Positions 41,281 through 46,430 of a stretch of 46,430 nt of DNA are shown piece by piece. The first letter of the stretch is position 1; every line of letters begins with the position of its first letter. Location of the stretch: contig CALUHR010000010.1 in the NCBI GenBank assembly GCA_944320495.1, positions 1-46,430 of the forward strand. The letters run 5' to 3'. This DNA is from Candidatus Methanomethylophilaceae archaeon. Its GTDB lineage: Archaea; Thermoplasmatota; Thermoplasmata; Methanomassiliicoccales; Methanomethylophilaceae. Under the pieces are notes generated by a model, which did no database searches, was not told the DNA's origin, and saw only the letters and a program-made list of their open reading frames with translations. Made by a program: the position numbers and the translations under genes.

Positions 41281-43155
41281 ATGGACGCCAGGACCGTGGC
41301 CGGGAAGTCCCTCTTCTTCATCCTCATATGCGCGTTCGTCACGGCGTTCTCCCGTGTGTTCGGCCCGGAGAACAACCTCGTCGGCGTCATCATCCTGGTC
41401 CTGGCGCTGACCATGCTGTCGCGGGACCTGTCTGTCCGGCCGGTGTGGAACCTCGGGGTGATGACGGCCTGCGTCCTGGCCATGGGACTGTTCTCCTTCG
41501 CATCGGTTTGGCTCGGGAATCCGCTGGTGGGCGCCGTGCTGAACTTCGCCTTCGTCTTCGGGGCCTGCTTCTACGCGATGCACGACCTGAACTCCCCGAT
41601 GCACTTCCCGTTCCTGCTAGGATACGCGTTCATGCTCTCGGTCCCGGTGGCCGCGGAGGACCTCCCGCTGAGGCTGCTGGCACTCATCGTTGGCGCGGTG
41701 TTCGTAGTCGGGCTGAACGTCCTATCCCATCACGTCTCCAAGGGCAGGAGGGAGCACGAGGGCATCGTGTCGATATGCGACGAGGTCTCCTCGATCTGCG
41801 TGTCCGCCAGGGCCGGTGCGTCCCCATCGACCGACAAGCTCGACGCGCTCTGCGCCAGGATGGACGGCTACCTCTACGAGAGGCTGAAGTCCAGGTTCCT
41901 TTCCAGACCGGGGGACCGCAGGATGCTGGACGTCATCGTCTCCCTTCAGGTGATCGGCTCCGCCGCCGCCCTCCGGGAGCGGGACCCGGAGACCCTCGAC
42001 TCGCTATCCGACATCATGGCGAGGATGTCCTCGTTCCAGAAGGGGGAGGACATGCAGCCCCTCCTCGACGCGATAGACTCCTTCCTCGTCGACTGTCCGG
42101 ACGCCGACCCCGAGGCGCGCTCCGCCCTCAGGCTCCTGAGGGACCAGCTGTGGAGGATGGCGTTCAGCACCTCCGAGGGGAGCTTCGACGAGGCCGACAT
42201 CCCCGCGTCCTTCAGGATCGGGACCGTCCTCAGGGAGAGCCTCCGCCTGGACTCGGCGAGGTTCACGTTCTCCTTCCGCATGGCGCTGGTGTTCTCGCTG
42301 TGCGCGTTCGTCTGGCAGGGCTGGGGCGACGAGAACGCCAAGGCGCTGGTGTTCACGACCATAGCCATGGTCCAGCCCTATCTCGAGGGGACCGCCAGGC
42401 GCACGGCCTTGCGCCTGGTCGGGACCGTCGCCGGGATAGCCGCGGCGATACTGTCGCTGGTGATCGCCGGAGGCGACCTGGCGGTGCTCACCGTCATCAT
42501 GCTGGTGGCTAACTACGTGTTCACGGTGATGTCCCCGCTCAGATACGACGTCATGATGGCCTTCGTCACCCTGTCGTCGCTCCTCACCGCGATGATGACC
42601 AACCCGCCGGAGACGATCCTCACCGAGAGGGTCGCCTTCGTGTTCGCCGGCGTGCTCATAGCCAGCGCCGCGAACCGTATCATCCTGCCCTACCGCCTGG
42701 CCGACGAGAACGTCGAGCTCTGCGGGAGGTATCTGGGCATCGTCAGGGACCTCATCGGGCGCCTCGGCGAGTCCCTGGACGGACGCCAGGACCGCCTGGC
42801 GGAGACCGCCCTCGTGCTCAGGGCCTCCACAGTGTCGTCCAAGATCAGGACCAATGTCACCGGAAACCCGGACCTCCCGACCAAGGTCCTCCTCTCCCGC
42901 CTCGACAGGCTGACCGTCGGCATCCGGCTGCTGTCCGGCTCGCTGACCACCGCCGGCTCGGAGTGCAGGGGGATCGTCGGAGGCATGGTGTCCTCATTCG
43001 ACCCGGATTCCCGCGACGGGGTGGAGGCTCCGGACACCTCAGGCCTCGAACCGAAGGAGGCCGACATGGTCCGCGAGACCGCCGGGATCCTGGACGGATA
43101 CCTCCGCGGCTCCGCCCTTTACGATACGATGTCATCCGGCGCCCGTCAGCTATAA
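41281..43155 (+). CDS. FUSC family transporter (aromatic acid exporter-like)
   Basis: The 624-residue protein has two bundles of membrane helices (about 8-150 and 330-470), each followed by a cytoplasmic helical domain, the layout of FUSC/YccS/AaeB proteins; the second block carries PYLEGTARRTALRLVGTVAGI, the family signature. These proteins export aromatic acids or similar compounds; substrate here is unknown. The ATG is 25 nt after a TATA box. Stop is TAA; no internal CGA. Confidence 0.82.
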   Translation: MDARTVAGKSLFFILICAFVTAFSRVFGPENNLVGVIILVLALTMLSRDLSVRPVWNLGVMTACVLAMGLFSFASVWLGNPLVGAVLNFAFVFGACFYAMHDLNSPMHFPFLLGYAFMLSVPVAAEDLPLRLLALIVGAVFVVGLNVLSHHVSKGRREHEGIVSICDEVSSICVSARAGASPSTDKLDALCARMDGYLYERLKSRFLSRPGDRRMLDVIVSLQVIGSAAALRERDPETLDSLSDIMARMSSFQKGEDMQPLLDAIDSFLVDCPDADPEARSALRLLRDQLWRMAFSTSEGSFDEADIPASFRIGTVLRESLRLDSARFTFSFRMALVFSLCAFVWQGWGDENAKALVFTTIAMVQPYLEGTARRTALRLVGTVAGIAAAILSLVIAGGDLAVLTVIMLVANYVFTVMSPLRYDVMMAFVTLSSLLTAMMTNPPETILTERVAFVFAGVLIASAANRIILPYRLADENVELCGRYLGIVRDLIGRLGESLDGRQDRLAETALVLRASTVSSKIRTNVTGNPDLPTKVLLSRLDRLTVGIRLLSGSLTTAGSECRGIVGGMVSSFDPDSRDGVEAPDTSGLEPKEADMVRETAGILDGYLRGSALYDTMSSGARQL

Positions 43156-43181
43156 CGCCACGGACGCCGATTCCGACCCTC

Positions 43182-44687
43182 ATGAGCACATTGTTCCTCG
43201 GCGGAGACATCATAACCATGACCGACAGGACGGCGGAGGCCGTCGTCGCCGAGGACGGCAGGATCGTCGCCGTCGGGAAGGCGGACGAGCTGAGAGCCAG
43301 ATACCCGGGTGCGGAGGTCCGCGATCTCGGCGGGAGGACCCTCATGCCCGGGTTCGTCGACGCCCACGGGCACTTCGCGGCATACGCCATGTCCCTGTTG
43401 CAACTCTCCCTTAGGGACGCACGCGACATGCGCACGCTCCTGGATTCCATATCGGAGAGACGCGCCTCCACACCCGAGGGCGGATGGGTGGATGCCCGCG
43501 ACTACGACCCCTCGAAGCTGTCGGAACACCGTGATCCCACACTCGAGGAGCTGGACTCCGCCTGCCCCGACCGGCCGCTGTGCCTGCATCACGTCTCCGG
43601 GCATCTGGGTCTGTTCAACTCCGTTGCCATGAGAACGCTCGGTCTTGACTCCTGCCGCCTCGAGGAGGGACCGTTCATCTCGGCCATCCAGGGCATACCG
43701 ATGGGGTCCCCCGAGGAGGTCCACCGCGCGTTCCTGGAGGCCCAGGAGCGCTTCGCCTCCTACGGCATCACCACCGCCCAGGAGGCGCTGATCAAGAGGG
43801 AGATGGTCCCCCTCGTCAGTCCTCTGATGGACTCCCCCGAGTTCTGGATCGACATCCTGGGCTTCGCCGACGCGGCGCACCGCGTCGAGGTCATGGACAT
43901 GCTCGGCATACCCGCCGGGGAGTGGCACGGTCATCTGAAGGTCAAGGGCGTCAAGGTCCTACTGGACGGTTCCCCCCAGGGAGGGACCGCATGGATGGCC
44001 GAGCCCTACCTGGACGGACACAACGGCTCCGCCACCACCGATCCGATCGATCTGCGCAGGTACCTGAGGGATGCTGCGGTGCTGGGGCTCGAGGTAGCCG
44101 TCCACTGCAACGGCGACGCCGCATGCAGGGAGCTTGTGGATGCCGTCGAGGAGGTCAGTCGCGACACCGGCCTGGAGCAGCACGTGGTGATGATACACGC
44201 CCAGTTCCTGACCTCGGACCTCATGGATCGCATGAAGGCCGTCGACATGGAGCCCTCCTTCTTCGTATCCCACTCGTGGTACTGGGGCGACCTCTATGTA
44301 GAGCTCTTCGGACGCGACCGCGCCGACCGCCTCAGCCCCTGCGGCACCGCCCTGTCCAAGGGTATGAGGATCACGATCCATCAGGACGAGCCGGTCCTGG
44401 AGCCGTGGCCGATGGACGCCGTCTTCTGCGCCGTGAACAGGAGGACCGAGGGAGGGGACGTCCGCGGCGAGGACGAGCGGATCGGCATAATGGACGCCCT
44501 GAGGGCTGTCACAGTCGACTCGGCTGGACAGAACCGCGAGGGAGGCATCGGGACCATCGAGGAAGGGGGCTGGGCCGACCTCGTAATCCTGGACAGGAAC
44601 CCACTCAGATGCGCCCCGTCAGAGCTCAGGGAGGTGACCGTCCTGGAGACGATCAAGCGCGGAAAGACCGTGTACATAAGGGACCGA
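43182..44687 (+). CDS. YtcJ-like metal-dependent amidohydrolase
   Basis: The 501-residue protein is an amidohydrolase_3 enzyme: LFLGGDIITMTD start, MPGFVDAHGHF metal site (about 62-72), VKGVKVLLDGSPQGGTAWM near 256, VAVHCNGDAACRELV near 306 and a C-terminal EEGGWADLVILDRNPL strand. Such enzymes hydrolyse cyclic amides or similar bonds. The family normally ends in a strand like VLETIKRGKTVYIRD, exactly where CGA (44685-44687) occurs; a second CGA is at 44700-44702. The standard frame adds 33 residues after the first CGA, to 44789. It starts 26 bp after the FUSC gene. Confidence 0.85.
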
Positions 44688-44766
44688 TTACGGATCGAAC
44701 GAAGAGCTCGGTTGAACTCAATCAACCGCTCCATCGGCCAAAGCAGGGCATTGGAGGACGCGATTG

Positions 44767-44895
44767 TCGTCTCACCAGGGCATCGTTGACCGAGACCCTG
44801 CCGTACTCCATGTCCTCGATTGCCGAAACTGGCACCTCGGAGCGCTCCGTCAGCTGACCTGTGCTTAATCCCTCGGCTTGCGGACCTGCCTGTTT
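44767..44895 (-). pseudogene. Fragment of an XRE-family helix-turn-helix gene
   Basis: An open minus frame of 42 codons between an upstream TAA (44896-44898) and CGA (44767-44769) reads GLSTGQLTERSEVPVSAIED then MEYGRVSVNDALVR, a clear Cro/C1 helix-turn-helix with its 'sxIExGR' end. There is no start codon before the motif, so it looks decayed. The remaining stretch 44896-45176 shows no gene I can support. Confidence 0.4.
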
Positions 44896-45176
44896 TTAAT
44901 CGGAATCGCGAGCCGGCACACGATGCTGAGACCGTTCAGTCCGAGGATTTGGGACCGCCTGTATCGAAAATGTCCGTTCATATACCCGCTGCGATACTGG
45001 TTGGAGGACCATTCATTGTCCGTATCCGGTGATTCGGCTCGGCATAGTCCCGAATCGAAGTCGTTGTGCCGGTTGTCGTATCCTAGGAGCGACCCTCGAG
45101 CCTGTACTGGGACCGTGATAGAGCGCGAGGATGCGCATACGGACAACCTGCAACTCAGCAAAAATGGGAAAATGAG

Positions 45177-45249
45177 TGCGGACGCCGGGATTCGAACCCG
45201 AGTTCTAACCTTGGCAAGGTTAAGTGATAACCAGCTACACTACGTCCAC
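45177..45249 (-). tRNA. tRNA-Gly (anticodon GCC)
   Basis: The minus strand folds as a 73-nt tRNA: acceptor GTGGACG with CGTCCGC (one T-G pair), discriminator A, D-arm AGCTGGTTA, anticodon arm TAACC-TTGCCAA-GGTTA with anticodon GCC, and T-arm with GGTTCGAATCC. CCA is not encoded. Confidence 0.95.
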
Positions 45250-45276
45250 ACGGGCAGACTGTGGATTCTCTCATCC

Positions 45277-45284
45277 GATATAAA
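45277..45284 (-). promoter_or_regulatory. TATA box of tRNA-Gly
   Basis: GATATAAA on the plus strand (TTTATATC on the transcribed strand) is centred about 31 nt before the tRNA 5' end. Confidence 0.5.
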
Positions 45285-45332
45285 GGTTGCTACGAGACGA
45301 ATGGGGAGCCGCGCCACGCTCCCTCTTCAATC

Positions 45333-45353
45333 TTTTTTATATCCTTATATAAG
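45333..45353 (+). promoter_or_regulatory. TATA-rich promoter of the DEAD-box gene
   Basis: The stretch has two TATA-like cores (TTTATATC and TTATATAAG) about 75-95 nt before the ATG at 45427, so this gene has a leader of some 50 nt, unlike the many leaderless genes here. Cold-shock helicase genes often have regulated leaders. Confidence 0.4.
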
Positions 45354-45426
45354 AGCACCTGGTACGGTCCAGCGAAGAAGGTTGTCTGAGTCGGTCTCAG
45401 GCAGGTTTCGGATCGAGTGATATCCG

Positions 45427-46430
45427 ATGATTTCCAAATTCACAGACATAGGCATCCCCGAGGATGTCGCCAAGGCCATGGACGACATGGGATGGGTCGA
45501 GCCCACCCCGATCCAGGTCAACTCCGTCCCCCTCGGACTCCAGGGGATCGACATGTTCGCGCAGGCGCAGACCGGTACCGGCAAGACCGGGGCCTACGGT
45601 TCCATCGTACTCGGCACGATCGAGGCCGGACGCAAGGTGCCGTCCGCCATCGTCCTCGTCCCCACCAGGGAGCTGGCCAACCAGGTCTCCGAGGAGCTCT
45701 CCAAGCTCGCCAAGTACTCCGGGCACGTGTGCCTCCCCATCTACGGCGGAGCGAGCATCGAGGGTCAGATTAAGAAGCTCGAGAAGGGCTGCGACATCGT
45801 CGCCGGAACCCCCGGGAGGGTCAGGGACATGATTACCAGGAAGGTCCTCAACCTCTCCGAGATCACCACTCTGGTCCTCGATGAGGCGGACAGGATGCTC
45901 GACATGGGCTTCATCGATGACATCGAGTTCATCCTCAAAGCCATGCCGTCGAACCACCACACCATGCTGTTCTCCGCCACCATGCAGGAGAACGTCAAGC
46001 AGCTGGCGTTCGACTATATGAGGAACCCCAAGGAGGTCTCCGTCTCCCAGGACGAGGTCGTCCTGGACCTGACCAAGCAGTACTACATCTCCGTCGGCAG
46101 GAGGAACAAGTCCTGGGCCCTGTGCAGGATCCTGGACCTGGACAAGCCGAAGGCAATCATCTTCTGCCAGACCAAGAAGATGGTCGACGTCCTCGAGGAG
46201 AGGCTCACCAGCCTGGACTACAAGGTCGAGGCCATCCACGGCGACATGCCCCAGAGCAAGAGGGAGAAGGTCATGTCCGACTTCAGGGAGGACAAGACCG
46301 ACGTCCTCATCGCCACCGACGTCGCCGCCAGGGGACTGGACATCGACGACATCACGTACGTCATCAACTACGACATGCCCGACGACATCGACACCTACAT
46401 CCACCGCATCGGAAGGACCGGCAGGGCCGG
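45427..46430 (+). CDS. DEAD-box RNA helicase (3' end outside the window)
   Basis: The first 334 residues show a DEAD-box helicase: Q-motif (WVEPTPIQVNSVPLGLQG), motif I AQTGTGKTGAY (about 50-60), PTRELANQ, GGA, GTPGRV, DEAD variant LDEADRMLDMGF near 153, SAT near 181, then helicase C-terminal motifs (IFCQTKKMVD, ATDVAARGLDI, HRIGRTGRAG) at the window edge. These unwind RNA in ribosome assembly or cold adaptation. The reading frame is intact to the end with no CGA. Confidence 0.95.
   Translation, partial: MISKFTDIGIPEDVAKAMDDMGWVEPTPIQVNSVPLGLQGIDMFAQAQTGTGKTGAYGSIVLGTIEAGRKVPSAIVLVPTRELANQVSEELSKLAKYSGHVCLPIYGGASIEGQIKKLEKGCDIVAGTPGRVRDMITRKVLNLSEITTLVLDEADRMLDMGFIDDIEFILKAMPSNHHTMLFSATMQENVKQLAFDYMRNPKEVSVSQDEVVLDLTKQYYISVGRRNKSWALCRILDLDKPKAIIFCQTKKMVDVLEERLTSLDYKVEAIHGDMPQSKREKVMSDFREDKTDVLIATDVAARGLDIDDITYVINYDMPDDIDTYIHRIGRTGRA

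Noticed and set aside
44878..45420. 180-codon frame running through tRNA-Gly
   Set aside because: It crosses the tRNA antisense, has an atypical composition and no start signal or family.

Overview
The window looks like a chromosome segment of a GC-rich archaeon of the Thermoplasmatota, most likely a methanogen of the Methanomassiliicoccales. This placement is inferred from gene content: archaeal-type S-adenosylmethionine synthetase, ribosomal protein L40e, archaeal IleRS/HisRS/TopA, the archaeal mevalonate-variant enzyme phosphomevalonate dehydratase (aconitase X), a response regulator with a DUF835 domain, NikR plus HypA/HypD nickel handling, and many leaderless promoters with a TATA box about 25-30 nt before the ATG. 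None of the genes ends in TAG, as expected where TAG is kept for pyrrolysine.

The main result is about the genetic code. I read 43 genes with a visible 3' end codon by codon, by eye. I found no in-frame CGA inside any conserved gene body, including 796-codon topA and 983-codon ileS, although AGG, CGC, AGA, CGG and CGT are common. In 14 genes the first in-frame CGA falls exactly where the protein should end. Beyond it the frame either reads antisense or out-of-frame sequence of a neighbour, or meets a second CGA or a TGA/TAA within a few codons. Three junctions have CGATG where TGATG is usual, and one has ACGA where ATGA is usual. Counting the first of CGA/TGA/TAA as the stop gives 27 TGA, 14 CGA, 2 TAA, 0 TAG. 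The simplest reading is that CGA works as a stop codon here, or is converted to UGA by C-to-U editing. I know of no described code with CGA as stop. CGA-ended genes below are given with the CGA as last codon.

Layout. 1-1.2 kb: AT-rich scar with an AbrB-like gene and an integrase remnant beside tRNA-Pro(CGG). 1.3-7.2 kb: flavoprotein, DUF3737, zinc-ribbon protein, MntP, DUF1848, and an overlapping Ogt-AlkD alkylation-repair pair. 6.6-10.6 kb (minus): folC-nth-hypA-hypD-unknown. 10.7-14.2 kb: two overlapping RimK-like ATP-grasp ligases, an AsnB-like PP-loop enzyme, NikR and an unknown protein. 14.3-23.5 kb: topA, a response regulator coupled to enolase, L40e, a TIM-barrel/DUF4443 pair, MAT and a divergent HTH-CBS regulator. 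23.6-25.1 kb: a 33-bp periodic repeat upstream of an AAA/DUF4143 ATPase. 25.4-30.4 kb: ileS, then an AT-rich island and gene remnants. 30.5-32.8 kb (minus): fluoride channel, phosphomevalonate dehydratase large subunit, and its small subunit fused to a Nudix domain. 32.9-39.9 kb: an ABC exporter operon facing a cell-surface operon (two PH-like membrane proteins and a BspA-type LRR protein). 39.9-46.4 kb: hisS, a FUSC transporter, an amidohydrolase, tRNA-Gly(GCC) and the 5' part of a DEAD-box helicase.
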